NCBI GenBank assembly: GCA_950097015.1
Contig: CATNEN010000007.1
Span: 2,232,001-2,296,000 of the forward strand
Direction: 5' to 3'
Source of the DNA: Macrostomum hystrix
Lineage: Eukaryota; Platyhelminthes; Macrostomidae
DNA: 64,000 nt
Under the pieces are notes generated by a model. That model worked only from the letters and a program-made list of their open reading frames with translations, made no database searches and was not told the origin of the DNA. Positions 34,241 to 46,199 of the stretch are shown here, in pieces; position 1 is the stretch's first letter; each line of letters begins with the position of its first letter. A program made the position numbers and the translations under genes.

Positions 34241-37200
34241 ATGAGCAGCATCGATCTGAGCAGTGCAGACTCTGTGCTGGATTATCTCTCTAGAGAGCTG
34301 TGCAGGCCAGACAGTGGCCTGCTAGCTGCCAGCCAGTCACCATATGGACTGCGGATTCCTGGAACAGTTGGTGTGACTCACATCTGTGGCCTGCTAGGCC
34401 AGCCGAACCTGGCAACAGAAGCCAGATCCGTCCTGCTGAATTTCCTGGGCCTGCTGTCCGCTGGTGTCTACACTGCCCAGATGACTGCTTTGAGCCCATT
34501 GACGCCTCACCTGCTTGAGTTGGGCGACACCGCACTAGCCAGTGTTCTGTGGCAGGAGCTGCCAGCTGACATTCGGACCGAAGTATTTACCCGGTTGTTC
34601 ACCGATTTGCACTCACTGATGAAGCGCCAACGACTCACCGAGACATTCTATAAGACACTGCTGCAGCTGCTCATCAACCTGGTAGATCTGCAAGTTGACG
34701 GTGTGCGCGTGTTCGCCCGCTTCCTACTGCAGATGGAGAACTGGGTCTACAACTCAAGGGTGCCGCTTATGTTTGAAAGGCTGTCATTTCTGCCCGCATT
34801 TCTTAGCCTGTCACCGTTCGCATCTGAGTCTGTGAGTTTGTCGAATTCCTCATCTTCAGATCCCCATTAACTCTAGCCTACTAGTCTAATGTTCAACGTT
34901 CGATCCTTTCCACTCAGATCGAAGTGGCCGAAGAGCTCTTCCGCTCTGTGGATAATGTCAGTCAGGAGGACATGCTGATGAGCCACCGGGTCATCCACAT
35001 GGCCCTGGACGTTGCCCGCGATAGACAGTACCAGCTGCTTTACTCGCTGCTCCGCGAGCCCCAATGCCGCCCTGAGGTGCTGCGCCTGCTGTGGACCTGC
35101 TGCCGGCTGGGCTCCAGCCGCGGCCGGATGCACTTCGACGAGTCCTCCGCTCTCAGCGAAGGCTTCCTGCTCAACCTGCAGGCCGCGCTGTGCAAGCTGG
35201 CGTCCAGGATTCCGCTGGATAAGGTGGACCGCAGCTTTCTCCTGCGGCCAGACTGTCCATTCCCTATCCAGGTCAGCGGTAATGCACTCTTTGGCCGCTA
35301 ATGTTTTGCTGAATATTCTCCAATGGGCCTCTCTTTCACTCACCTGCTGCAGGATGACGATGCCCGGCTGATGGCAAACGCAGGAGAAGTGGCGGCCTGG
35401 CGGGCCGAGACCCAGCCGGAGACGAGCAGCTTCAACACCGAGGGCTTCTTCCTGGCAGCCTACGCGCACCACATTGGCTTGGTAGCCACTCTGCGCAAGC
35501 ACAAGCGCAGGCTGCGCAATCTGCGCGAAGCTGAACGAATCTTGGAGTCGGGAGAGCAGGCTCAGAATGCAGATAGAATCAGGGTGTTTCTTAATAGCCA
35601 ACGGCGCGCCAAGCTGTGCGATCAGGTGAGCTGACCTGATGAATTGCCAGTGGATCATATGGGAGGTCCCTGGTTCGAATCCGGGACGATGCCAGAGACG
35701 GTGGTTGATAGCCCAGTTTGGCCAGATATACAGTTAATTGGGGGGCCCATGTCCGCCAGAATTACTACCCAGAAAAATTATGGCTTCTGTTTACGGTTGG
35801 CTGAACTGAAGCGTTAGTGTCTTGCTCACATATTGCTTCCATCGGGCTAAGAATCGAACTCCCGACCTTTGCAAAGCCTTTGTAAGTCTTTCGCTCTAAC
35901 CACTGAAAAACAAGCTCTGCCCCAGGATTTTGGCAAAATATTGATTCGCTGCTTTTTGCTATAAAATTTAATCTCGTTTTAGGCCGCCATCTACCACGAG
36001 TCCCTGCTGCGAGATGCCATGTCCTACTATGACCAGCTGGCAGACTGGCTGCTCTCTATGCTGCAGTACGGCGAGCCGCAGCAATGCCGAGAGCTGCGCT
36101 GTGTGCCGGAGTTCTTCATTGAAGACATGTGCGAGCTGCTGGTGCTAGTGGTGGAGTTTCAGCCCGGCTACTTCAAGCAGACCCCCGTGCCGCGCTGCTT
36201 CCGCTTAGTCATCGCCACACTTTCGCATACCTACCCGCTGGTTAAGAATCCTCACCTGCTGTCCAAGCTAGTTGAGATCCTTTTTTACCTAGATCCCAGT
36301 GTGCAGCCGCGCATGGAGCCCCAGTTCCAGGACCTCATCATGCAGCAGTGGAGCCTGGACGGTCTGGTGACTCGCCTGCTGCAATTCTACGTGGAGGTTG
36401 AGAGCACAGGCTCAAGCAGCGAGTTCTATGATAAGTTCTCCATTCGCTATCACCTGGCAACCATATTTCACAGCCTGTGGGCGAACCATCTGCATCGAGA
36501 ACAATTCCGTTTGCAATCGCGCAACCCGGTGTTTGTTCGCTTTGTTAACGTGCTGATTAATGACGCCACATATCTGCTGGACGAGAGTCTGGGCTGCTTA
36601 AAGCGAATTCGAGAGATTCAGGACATTGCGGAGGCCGGCTTTCCTGGCTGCACAGCTGAACAGCAGGCTGATCTGAAACAGGAGTTGGCCAATAATGAGA
36701 GACAGGTTGGTTACTTTTCATTTAAGAAGAATGAGTTAGTAAGAATATTTTTTTTACTAAAAAAGTTATTAACAAAAGTAGCTTATGTTTTAACTAATGT
36801 TTAAGCTAGTCGCTAATTAGGGATGCAGGTTATTAAAATTTATGAACTAAAAGTTAGCACTTCACTAAGTTTTTAAATCGCTTTTCTAGCCAATGTAGAT
36901 TTTTTTAAGTGAGCTAGGCGTTAGTTCTTGCAGCCAATATAAATCGGGCGAAGAGGGGTAGGCGATCGCTATTGCAGTCAATAATAATCGATTGGAGTGA
37001 GGCGGGGAATCGTTAATGTAGCCAATGACAATCGATTTGAGATAAGCGGTGATCATTTTCCGCAATTTAGCCAATGAAAATCAAATGGAGTGAGGTGGGC
37101 GATCTTTAATGCAGCCAATGACAATCAAGTGGAGTGAGGTGGGCGATCTTTAATGCAGAAAATTACAATCAAGTGGAGTGAGGTGGGTGATCCATAATGC

Positions 37201-38458
37201 GGCCAATGACAATCAAACGGAGTGAGGCGGGCAATCGCTATTGCCGCTAACAATTCTTCTTGCCCCTGTTAATTACAATAAAACAGTTCGGGCAATGGTT
37301 TCACTTTCATAAAAAACGGTCGTAAATTTTGTTTTGCAAAGTTTTTTCTTGAATTTACAGGTGAAGTCATACCTGACTCTCTCGTTAAAAACTGTCGAGA
37401 TGTTCAACTACCTGACCCAGGAGCTGCCTCGCGCCTTCATGAACAGCGAGCTGGTGGAGCGTCTTGCCATCATGCTGAACTACAACTTGAAGCAGCTCTG
37501 CGGCAGCAAGTGCAACACGCTGAAGGTCCGCACGCCAGATAAATACGGCTGGGAGCCGCGTGCAATGCTTGGCAATTTTGTTACCATCTATTTGAACCTG
37601 GCCAGCCAGCCCGAGTTCCAGGAGGCCGTCGTCAACGATGAGCGCAGCTACTCCGAGTCTCTTCTGCCGCAGGCCATCGAGCGGATACGTCGGGCCGGCA
37701 TTCGTTCCGAGATGGACCTGCAGGTGCTGGAACGGCTGCGAGAGCGCACCGATGCTATCGCTAGCGCCCGACGAGAAGACGACAAAAGCTATGAGAATGC
37801 GCCGGATGAGTTCCTGGACGATATGCTGTACACATTGATGAAGAACCCAGTCAGACTGCCTACTGGACAGGTCAGTTGCACCCCTTTATATTTTGCCTGC
37901 GGACTTCAGGCAGACTTATATTTTATTGTCATCGTCCCAGGATCCTATGATGTTACATTCATTGTAATCGTCCGAGATCCTTCGATGTGACCTTCATTGT
38001 CATCGTCCTTGATCCTTCGATGTGACCTTCATTGTCATCATCCCAGATCCTACGATGTGACCGTTTTTGTCATCGTCCCAGATGCTTTAATGGTACATTC
38101 ATTGTAATCGTCCCAGATCCGTCAATATGACCTTCATTGTCATCATCCCTGATCCTATGATGTGACCTTCATTGTCATTTTCCCAGATTTTTCATTTTGA
38201 CCTTCATTGTCAGCATATCAAACAACTGAAGCTGAGGTTCGTCTCAGTGATGATTTTCTCACCCAACTTGAACTCTGCCAGGTGCTGGACAGGGACACAA
38301 TCAGTCGGCACCTGATGAACTCGGCCACGAATCCCTACACAAAGATGCCAATGACCGAGGCGGATTTGGAACCGCTGCCAGAGCTACGAGATCGCATTAT
38401 GGAATGGAAGGCTGCTCAGGATGCCAGGAAGCGCGGAGATGAACCGATGCAGCACTGA
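34241..38458 (+). CDS. UBE4B: Ubiquitin conjugation factor E4 (UBE4B/Ufd2-like)
   Basis: U-box E4 ligase that lengthens ubiquitin chains on substrates, in yeast together with Cdc48. Six exons, all introns phase 0: 34241-34831, 34918-35271, 35353-35625, 35983-36705, 37361-37870, 38282-38458; 875 residues. Seen: Ufd2 core motifs (SSFNTEGFFLAAYAHHIGL, VRTPDKYGWEPRAMLGN) and a C-terminal U-box (NAPDEFLDDMLYTLMKNPVR, then LDRDTISRHLMNSATNPYTK). The U-box resembles UBE4B more than UBE4A. The U-box is split by the last intron. The first ATG gives a protein shorter than the roughly 960-1,300 residues usual in the family, so either the N-terminal region is short or upstream exons were missed. Ufd2-type U-boxes have no zinc ligands, which fits. 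Confidence 0.88.
35640..35925. mobile_element. tRNA-derived SINE sequences in UBE4-like intron 3
   Basis: Minus strand: TGGTTAGAGCG (box A, 35892-35902) and GAGTTCGATTC (box B, 35851-35861), a good pol III promoter pair, form a SINE head. Plus strand: a separate T-arm-like CCTGG-TTCGAAT-CCGGG at 35670-35686. No complete tRNA cloverleaf is formed, so these are SINE or tRNA relics, not functional tRNA genes. Confidence 0.55.
36930..37245. repeat. Degenerate ~49-bp tandem repeat in UBE4-like intron 4
   Basis: About six copies of a unit like GCCAATGACAATCAAGTGGA followed by GTGAGGTGGGCGATCTTTAATGC. Confidence 0.85.
37925..38215. repeat. Degenerate ~39-bp tandem repeat in the last UBE4-like intron
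   Basis: About seven copies of a unit like GATCCTACGATGTGACCTTC followed by ATTGTCATCGTCCCA, directly upstream of the acceptor of the exon that completes the U-box. Confidence 0.85.
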
Positions 38459-38807
38459 GTCTCACAGAATCATGGGCCGATAACCACTGCTTGTTAAAAA
38501 GCACTAAGTTAAAAAATCTGGCTTATTATTGACAAGAGAAGTAGTATTGACATTTGCCTGAAAATGTTTTCTTTTGGTATTTATTTTGTTATTTGGCCTA
38601 TTGTTTATAGCCTTTCTCACTCTGCTGTTTTTGTTTGTAGCTTTGAGTTCTTTTGTACTTGTACCATTTGTTAGAATATTAATCAATGCAGAGCTCTGAT
38701 ATGTCAACTTTAAGTTTCTTACTTCAAACACTTTTTCTCCAGTGGCTCCATTTGAAAACTGTTTTTGGTGTCTCTTCAGCGTTTTAAGTACCCTGATCAT
38801 TTTCCCA
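38459..38807. other. 3' flank of the UBE4-like gene
   Basis: AT-rich with no canonical AATAAA seen. A minus-strand 98-codon frame here looks like chance. Confidence 0.4.
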
Positions 38808-39556
38808 CCTGCCCTAATCCTTCATTTTCCCACCTGCCCTAATCCTTCATTTTCCCACCTGCCCTAATCCTTCATTTTCCCACCTGCCCTAATCATTCAT
38901 TTTCCCACCTGCCCTAATCATTCATTTTCCCACCTGCCCTAATCCTTCATTTGCCCACCTGCCCTGATCCTTCATTTGCCCACCTGCCCTGATCCTTCAT
39001 TTGCCCACCTGCCCTAATCCTTCATTTTCCCACCTGCCCTAATCATTCATTTTCCCACCTGCCCTGATCCTTCATTTGCCCACCTGCCCTGATCCTTCAT
39101 TTGCCCACCTGCCCTGATCCTTCATTTGCCCACCTGCCCTAATCCTTCATTTGCCCACCTGCCCTAATCCTTCATTTTCCCACTTGCCCTAATCCTTCAT
39201 TTGCCCACCTGCCCTGATCCTTCATTTGCCCACCTGCCCTAATCCTTCACTTTCCCACCTGCCCTGACCCTTCATTTGCCCACCTGCCCTAATCCTTCAT
39301 TTGCCCACCTGCCCTAATCCTTCATTTGTCCACCTGCCCTGACCCTTCATTTGCCCACCTGCCCTAATCCTTCATTTGCCCACCTGCCCTAATCCTTCAT
39401 TTGCCCACCTGCCCTGATCCTTCATTTGCCCACCTGCCCTGATCATTCATTTGCCCACCTGCCCTGATCCTTCATTTGCCCACCTGCCCTGATCATTCAT
39501 TTGCCCACCTGCCCTAATCCTTCATTTGCCCACCTGCCCTGATCATTCATTTGCTA
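38808..39556. repeat. 26-bp minisatellite
   Basis: About 28 copies of CCTGCCCTAATCCTTCATTT plus TCCCAC; variants GATCC, GATCATT and TTTGCCCAC. Confidence 0.95.
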
Positions 39557-40194
39557 CTCTGTTTTGCATAAAAGCTACTAAACGCTTCTGCGAACTAACC
39601 CTGTGTCAAAAAAGTTTCCAATCGCCTGGTTTAAGCTTGTTAGCAGTGCTTTTTCTATTTTAGTTGTCAAACTGTGGGTAATACTTGGTGCTGCCGCCTG
39701 TTTAGATGCTTGCTGAGTCCATAGCGTTACGTGCGTCTAACTTGGACGCACTTCGAGAAGTTTCAAAAGTTTTGTGCTGGTTTCTATTGTCTTACTTTAC
39801 GGCTCGTATGCTTTATTAAATCAGTTGAATTCATTTTAAGCAATATATTTATAAAAATAAAAATGAGGAAACGTGTTGCGGACCAACTTGCTTCTGTTGC
39901 TTCGGCTTCTGCTCACTGCGGTTAATCTATATTCAACAAGTTGCTTTCTGTATCAAAAGTGCGCAATGCGAATACTATCTCGGCTTCCGACTTGACCTTT
40001 TAGCGAAGCTACCCCAGCTTCTAATATTGAAATTGGGGCTTTAAAACGCATTATGATTGTAAGTAGCGATTTACTTTTAGCCTTGAAAAACTCCACTCTC
40101 ACTGTAGTGGCGTTACTGATCGAGTTTGGAATAGCCTTTCTTCAAAGTCACAAGCTTGTGCTTTATTTCTGTTCATTTCTGTCACTGAATATAG
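39557..40194. other. Spacer, no gene seen
   Basis: About 640 bp between two minisatellites without recognisable features. Confidence 0.45.
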
Positions 40195-40640
40195 GAGTTG
40201 CATTTCTGCAGCATACTTCGATGGCTTCTGCTGCACACTTCCGTGTGCTCTGCTGCACTCTTCTGTGGCTTCTGCTGCACTCTTCTGTGGTTTCTGCTGC
40301 ACTCTTCTGTGGCTTCTGCTGCACACTTCTCTGGCTTCTGCTGCACTCTTCTGTGGTTTCTGCTGCACTCTTCTGTGGCTTCTGCTGCACTCTTCTGTGG
40401 CTTCTGCTGCACACTTCTGTGGCTTCTGCTGCACTCTTCTGTGGCTTCTGCTGCACACTTCTCTGGCTTCTGCTGCACTCTTCTGTGGCTTCTGCTGCAC
40501 TCTTCTGTGGCTTCTGCTGCACACTTCTCTGGCTTCTGCTGCACTCTTCTGTGGCTTCTGCTGCACACTTCTCTGGCTTCTGCTGCACTCTTCTGTGGCT
40601 TCTGCTGCACTCTTCTGTGGCTTCTGCTGCACACTTATCT
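40195..40640. repeat. 22-bp minisatellite
   Basis: About 20 copies of GCTTCTGCTGCACTCTTCTG TG; variants CACACTTCTCTG and TTTCTGCTG. The unit is stop-free in every phase on both strands, so overlapping frames of 150-220 codons appear on both strands. These are artefacts. Confidence 0.95.
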
Positions 40641-41455
40641 GGGTACCACTTCAAATTCACCTGTTTGCACGATTCTATTCGCTCTGTGCTCACTCGATTC
40701 TGCCATGCTGGCCCCTAAGTCATATTTTTTGGTCAAGCATTTTAACTCCCTACCACGTATGGGAGTTAAAAATTAGAGTAAAAAATGCGACGGACAACAG
40801 GAATCAAATATAATAATTAAAATAATTATTTAAATGTTATAGTTCCTTCAGGGTGTACTTTGCTAGTGCTTCAGTGGTTTCCTTGTCGGCTTGTGCCATT
40901 ATGTAGTTATATTTTTCTTCTGTGCGTTGTTAGGGACGTGAAATTAGGAGTTTCCCTAAATTTTTTTTCAAAATTCGAGCATCCGGTACTGTACCTATTC
41001 CAACTGCACTTAAATAAGTGCAATTTCTAATTCCTCGTTTCCCACTTCAAATTTGCACTTTTACGTAATCTATTCTCATAAGGACTTTTTGGTCTGGCAG
41101 CTCGCATGTTTCGCAAGCTAGCTCATGGTTTCCTAGTCTGAACGAGGATAGAGTGCGTCTCTACTCCGGGTTACTATTTCTTGTACATATTTAAATTTAC
41201 TTTAAATTTTCCAATGCTTTCGCGCGCGGCCTAAAGGAGTCAAAAGCAAAACCACATTATTATGTATAGATTTGACTTGCCCATATGTTCCTACCTCTCG
41301 ATTTTAAAGTAGATATACCGATGTACGGAAGAATTAAAAATCTTCCATCAAAGCGTTTACAGTGCTTCTTAAACTTTAATCCTATAAAATGGCTGTTATT
41401 CGTTGTTAACGAAAGCTGTTATTCGTTCTAACTGTCGCTGTTTAAGAAGCGACCT
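40641..41455. other. Spacer, no gene seen
   Basis: About 800 bp, AT-rich, between a minisatellite and the GC-rich non-LTR element. Confidence 0.45.
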
Positions 41456-42322
41456 AAGAAGTGGTTAGTGGCCTAAGTGGCCTAAGAAGCTCGGCAAGCT
41501 CACCTTCGCCAGCGAAGGCCAACGCCTTAAGACCGAGCGCTTCCGCGTTTGGATTCCGAATGGCAGTGCCAACAAATCTGGGGATCAGCTTAGGCAGATT
41601 CTGCTGAAGCTGCACCCCGACCTTGAGGCCAACGGGCTCCTTCACCATGCCTCCTCCCGCAAGGAGACGGGGTTCACGGTGATCCTGGGGCTCTCGGATG
41701 CGTGGAACCAAGCGCTTGCCGCCAAAGTCCATCATTCACCTTGGTCTAACTCATCCTCCGCTGCGAGGAGCGGAAAGCTGGCGAAGCCAAAAAAGCCAAA
41801 GCTCCTGAGTCCGGATCCGGGGCGCAAGCTCCTCCGGTGAAGAAGCAGCTAGGCAAACGGTGGATCCCCAAACGGTAAAGCAGCTCGCGCTGCCGAATCC
41901 GGACCTCGCGACCGCAGGCCTGCCAGGTCCACCCGGAGATCTGGGCTGGTCCAGCGAGCGCTGGAACAAGCCAGGACTCTCAGGGCGCACCTCGAGCGGG
42001 TCAACACATCTAACGCTCCACCGAAGCAGCCAGTGGGGCAGGAGCGACGAGGAGAGGGGCCGACTGACTGGTTTGAGGCTAGCACTCACCAGGCGGATCG
42101 CGCCATCCACGTTGACCTGACCGTCGAGGCGAGCCTGGGCAGTATCGGCGTCACGACGCAAAGGGACGGCGAGGGAGACACTCATGCTGGGCAAATGTCC
42201 GCTGAGGGCTCCTCAGCCACCCTGACCGCCGGGGGCGCCGAGATTCCCATGGAGCTATGCGAGCCTTCCATCTCCGAAAAGGAAGAGGAGGAATTGCTAC
42301 GCGACTCCCCGACTGCGCGGCT

Positions 42323-43232
42323 ATGATCAGCAGTCCAGGTATTTGTTGCCTGCAGATTAGTCTGCAACACAGCGTCGCAGCTTCGGCTAACCTGATGCGT
42401 CAAGCCGAGCTCGACAAGCCGGGTCTCATCCTAGTCCAGGAGCCGTGGAACTCCAAAGGTAAGCCCCAAAACGCGCCCTCTGGGTACAACTGCTTCTGCG
42501 TTAGCCCCCGCGAGGCGAACCGGCCACCTAGAGCCTGTATCTTCGGGGCCAAAACCCTCGGTGCTTGGCTCAGATCCGACCTGTCTAACAGGGATATCTG
42601 CGTCATTCAATCTGAGGATCTGCTGCCTGGGAAAACCACCCTAGTTGCCTCGGTTTACCTACCAGGTGACGCAGCGGTCGTCCCCCGGACGCTCAGCACC
42701 CTGGTTGAACTCTGCTCTGCCAGGAACTACGAGCTCATGGTCGCCGGCGATATCAACGCCCACCATACCCACTGGGGCAGCACAGGGATAAACCAGAGAG
42801 GCGAAGACCTCCTGCCCTATGTTGCCTCTACGACCCTTGAGTTCTGTAACTCCGGGTCTACACCTACCTTCGACAAGGACGCTGGTCAGAGGTGATTGAT
42901 GCCACACTCGCTTCACCCAAGCTCTCTCAGAGTATTGGGGAGTGGCGCGTGCTCCCGGTGCCGTCCCTCTCTGACCATAATTTCATTCACTATCGTGTGG
43001 CGAGCGCTCGCAGCCTTAACCACATCACGTGGAGACGGAACGCCAGAAATACTGATTGGGAAGCCTTCAGGCATGCCCTGGAGGCAACCCATCGGTCTTC
43101 GGGCCAACCACCCACTATTTCGACGTTCCGAGAAGCGGACGAGTGCGCGACTGTTTTAACAGAAACGCTAACCGCCGCCTTCGAGGCAGCCTTCCTACAA
43201 AGGGAATACATCTGCGCCATGGTGGAATCCTG
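42323..43232 (+). pseudogene. LINE endonuclease domain, frameshifted
   Basis: Exonuclease/endonuclease/phosphatase-fold domain that nicks target DNA. The ATG at 42323 reads to LILVQEPW (catalytic Glu) and VAGDINAHHTHWGS (Asp/Asn site). A frameshift near 42890 moves the frame to 42892-43232, where PSLSDHNFI carries the final Asp-His pair. The frame shifts again near 43210. Confidence 0.82.
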
Positions 43233-44960
43233 AGCCTGACTGGTCTGATCCTGCAGACCAGACCGCCTACCTTGAAGCCATCCATGAGTTCAAGAGGGAG
43301 AACAGGACTGCCAAAGCCCAGAAGTGGCGTCAATACTGCGAGGAGCTAGAGGGCTCACGCCCCACCTCCAGGATTGTCAAAGCACTTACGCTGGACAAAA
43401 TGTCCAAGCTCTCCTCGGTAAAGCGAACCGATGGCACGTCAACTGAAAACCCAGGGGAAACGCTTGAGTTCATGCTCTCTGCCTTCTTCCCCAACGAGCC
43501 AACCAACCCGACCACCTCAGACCACACTGAGGGAGGTCAGATGCTGGCTGCCTCTATCATCACGGAGGACCGCATCGTCAAAGCGGCCACCTCCTTTAAG
43601 CCTTTTAAGGCTCCAGGACCTGATGGCATCGTACCTGCTTTTCTTAGAGAGGCGGTTAAATGCCCAGGTTTCCTGCGCTCTCTTTGCAGCCTCTATCGAG
43701 CCTGCATCACGCTCGGGTACGTCCCGCAGGCATGGACCGAGGCGAAGGTGATTTTTATCCCGAAGCCAGGCCGCCCGGACTACCAGTCCATTAAATCCTT
43801 CAGACCAATCGGCCTAACCACCTTCCTGGTCAAGCTGATGGAGAGACTAGTGCTTTGGCGCCTAGTGAAGTGGAACTGAAGAACGCGCCGCTCAGCGACA
43901 ACCAGCATGCTTTTCGGGCGGGTCGCTCCACCGAAAGCGCGCTGCACGTTCTGGTCGACAAATTGGAAAAAGCTGTGCTTGGCACCGGCTTCGCCTTAAG
44001 TGTATTCCTGGAAATTGATGGTGCCTTTGACAACGTCCTCTTCGAGGCGTTCCGCAAAGCCCTTTGTGAGAGACACACTCACTCGTCCCTCACCAGATTG
44101 ACCATGTATATGATCAGTCATCGCACAGTCACTGCCAACCTGCTGGGCCACCAACGGACGGTCCCCGTCTGCAAAGGGAGCCCGCAGGTAGGGGTACTCT
44201 ATCCTATTCTCTGGAACATGGTCATTGACGAGCTCCTCCGAGACGCTCGTCCTGACCCAATCCTGAAGGTGGGTTATGCGGACGATGTCACTGCTGTGGC
44301 CCATCCCCTGATACTGTCAGGGACCTCCTTCAGAATTTCATCCACTCTGCTGAACAATGGGCGGGTCGCTTTGGTCTGAAGCTCTCCGAGACCAAGACTG
44401 CAGTGATCATGTTCACGAGCAGAAACAAGTGGCAGATACGGCCGCTTAGGCTTTACGGTAAGGAAATTTCCTTCTGTAAGCAAACCAAATGCCTAGGTAT
44501 CAACCTGGACCATAGGCTGAACTGGTCTCCCCATGTTCAAACCAAAACCAAGAGGGCCCTCGCGATCCTCGCGCAGCTGCGAAGGGCCGTTGGCACCACC
44601 TGGGGGCTCACCCCCAAGCGCCTCTGGTGGATCTATACTGCAATGATCAGGCCAGCTGTCTCGTACGGCAGCTTGATCTGGGCCAGCACCCTGCAGATGA
44701 CGACCTGCCAGGAGGCATTTAGGAAAACGCAAGGGCGCGCTTGTCGCATGACCATGAGTGCCCCACCGTCTGCTTCTACGACAACCTCAATGCCTTCCTC
44801 GACGCTCCCCAATTGGAAATTTTTGTTCGCAGGGAAGCCGCTAAAACAGCGCGTCGGCTCATTGACGCCGGCGTCCGCTTCACGCCGCAAAGGGCAATGG
44901 CAAAGCGCAAACTTCTGCCTCACACCGATCTGTGCCTTCGAAACTTGGAAGATAGCGGCG
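43215..44960 (+). pseudogene. LINE reverse transcriptase, frameshifted
   Basis: Begins APWWNPEP, the usual start of the RT region in I/R1-like elements. Then FKAPGPDGIVPAFLREAV (motif 0/1), FRPIGLTTFLVKLMERL (43400 frame, stop 43877-43879), NQHAFRAGRSTESALH and the catalytic GYADDVTAV (43855 frame). The thumb region KCLGINLDHRLNWSPHVQ is in a third frame from 44403. At least three frameshifts disable it. Confidence 0.85.
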
Positions 44961-45062
44961 GACTCCACGTCTTATCTGACGGCGAACCACGCACTCTCAA
45001 TCTCACCCAACGCTAAAAAATCATCATCCCCTCGAGGGAAGACGCTAACGACCACTGGAACC

Positions 45063-45727
45063 ACCAGGAGGTCCACTGCTATACGGACGGATCCCTTAAA
45101 GACGGCCTTGCCGGCTTTGGGTTCTGCATCCTGATCAACGGCCGCGTCGTCGCCACGCATGCCCAACATACTGGGAGACTTTCTACGGTCTTCCAGAATG
45201 AAATCCTTGCCATCAGCTCCTGTGCCGCAGAGCTGAATGCAAGGAATACGAGAGGAGAGACTATCGTCATCCACTCTGACAGCCAAGCGGCCTTACAAGC
45301 CCTTTGCCGCACCACCACGTGCTCCCGGACAGTCGCTGACTGTGCCCGGCAACTCAACCTCCTGGCCCGTAAAAACACGTTCAGACTGAGCTGGATCCCA
45401 GGGCATGCGGGCTTCCCAGGGAACGAGCTAGCGGATACCCTTGCCAAGCAAGGTGGCTCTGGCTCTCTCCTGGGCCCTGCTCCCCTGGTCCCGATCCCCA
45501 TCACGGTCATCAATCGCCTCATTGATGACCGCCTCATTGATGACCTCATTGAGGACATCAGTCCCTCCACAGGGACAGATGGGCAGGCACCCAGAACTAT
45601 CGGCAATCGCGTGCCGCATTTCCGCGCCCGTCTCGCAGGCTTAGGAACATCCTTTTGAACCAAAACCGGAAGGATATCCGCGCCCTCGCCATGACCCTCA
45701 CGGGCCACGGCTACCTCGCTAGACACT
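45063..45727 (+). pseudogene. LINE RNase H domain and truncated C-terminus
   Basis: Type I RNase H: HCYTDGSLKDGLAGFGF (Asp), NEILAISSCAAEL (Glu), IHSDSQAALQAL (Asp) and WIPGHAGFPGNELADTLAKQ (final Asp). A stop follows at 45656-45658. The next residues, RKDIRALAMTLTGHGYLARH, match the region just before the missing zinc knuckle. Sequence homology changes to ADAM near 45728-45746. Confidence 0.82.
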
Positions 45728-45745
45728 GTTTCCTAGCAGCTCGGC

Positions 45746-46193
45746 CAGATCAGCTCCGACTGGTGCTACAACCACCTGAATGCGGCCGGCGACAGCAACG
45801 GTTACTGCAGCTCCGAGCTGACCGGAGTAGAAAACGTCGCCTGGGCCTATCCGCGGGGTTCTTATTCCTATGAGGTCTGTGCCGCGCGGTGAGTCAATGA
45901 GCAGCTAACCGAGTATTGGAAAACTGGGGAAGGTCTGCTGCGATTTTACTTTCTGCGTCACTTCCTGCACAAGAGATGGCCTCGTCTAGTAACCTTGTTT
46001 GCTAAACATTTCTGTCCGCAGTGGCGTTAGTTGAGGCCTGCTGCACTGCAAAGACCCTGTACAGCCCGGACACGGCAGCCAAGTGAGCTTCGGCAGTGAA
46101 TGGTGCTATTCATCGCCGCGCATCGATCTGTCGTCGTCTGGCCTGCGAAGCCCCTCGATGGTGCCTGACGGAGCCGCTTGCGGCGCCAACTCG
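45746..46193 (+). pseudogene. Broken third ADAM copy: two cysteine-rich exons on the plus strand
   Basis: Two exons homologous to the cysteine-rich exons of the ADAM genes at 48.0 and 58.0 kb but on the opposite strand. Exon one, 45746-45888, reads WCYNHLNAAGDSNGYCSS then SYSYEVCAA and ends at a GTGAGT donor; its 5' part is lost at the LINE break. Exon two, 46022-46193 (172 nt, the same length as its paralogue at 49273-49102), reads DLSSSGLRSPSMVPDGAACG and ends at GTGAGA. A TGA at 46032-46034 replaces a cysteine codon conserved in the other two copies. No upstream or downstream ADAM exons were found on this strand, so this is a gene fragment. Confidence 0.8.
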
Positions 46194-46199
46194 GTGAGA

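Larger units (their letters stand above)
41456..45727 (+). mobile_element. Degenerate non-LTR (LINE) retrotransposon with EN, RT and RNase H
   Basis: A GC-rich 4.3-kb element. Order: remnant ORF1 (41456-42320, several frames), an apurinic-type endonuclease (42323 on), reverse transcriptase (to about 44960), RNase H (45063-45650), then a C-terminal piece stopping at LTGHGYLARH near 45727. The zinc-knuckle C-terminus, 3' UTR and tail usual for this group are missing, so the element ends by a break, not by its own 3' end. Frames change at about 42890, 43215, 43860, 44380 and 44745, so it is inactive. EN plus RT plus RNase H in this order fits I/R1/LOA-like clades. Broken ADAM sequence starts directly beyond the break. 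Confidence 0.88.

Noticed and set aside
35670..35686. tRNA gene in the UBE4-like intron
   Set aside because: Only the T arm is convincing; no acceptor, D or anticodon arms pair around it. Treated as SINE or tRNA relic.
40053..40813. Overlapping 150-220-codon proteins on both strands
   Set aside because: The 22-bp unit has no stop codon in any phase on either strand, so long frames arise without selection.
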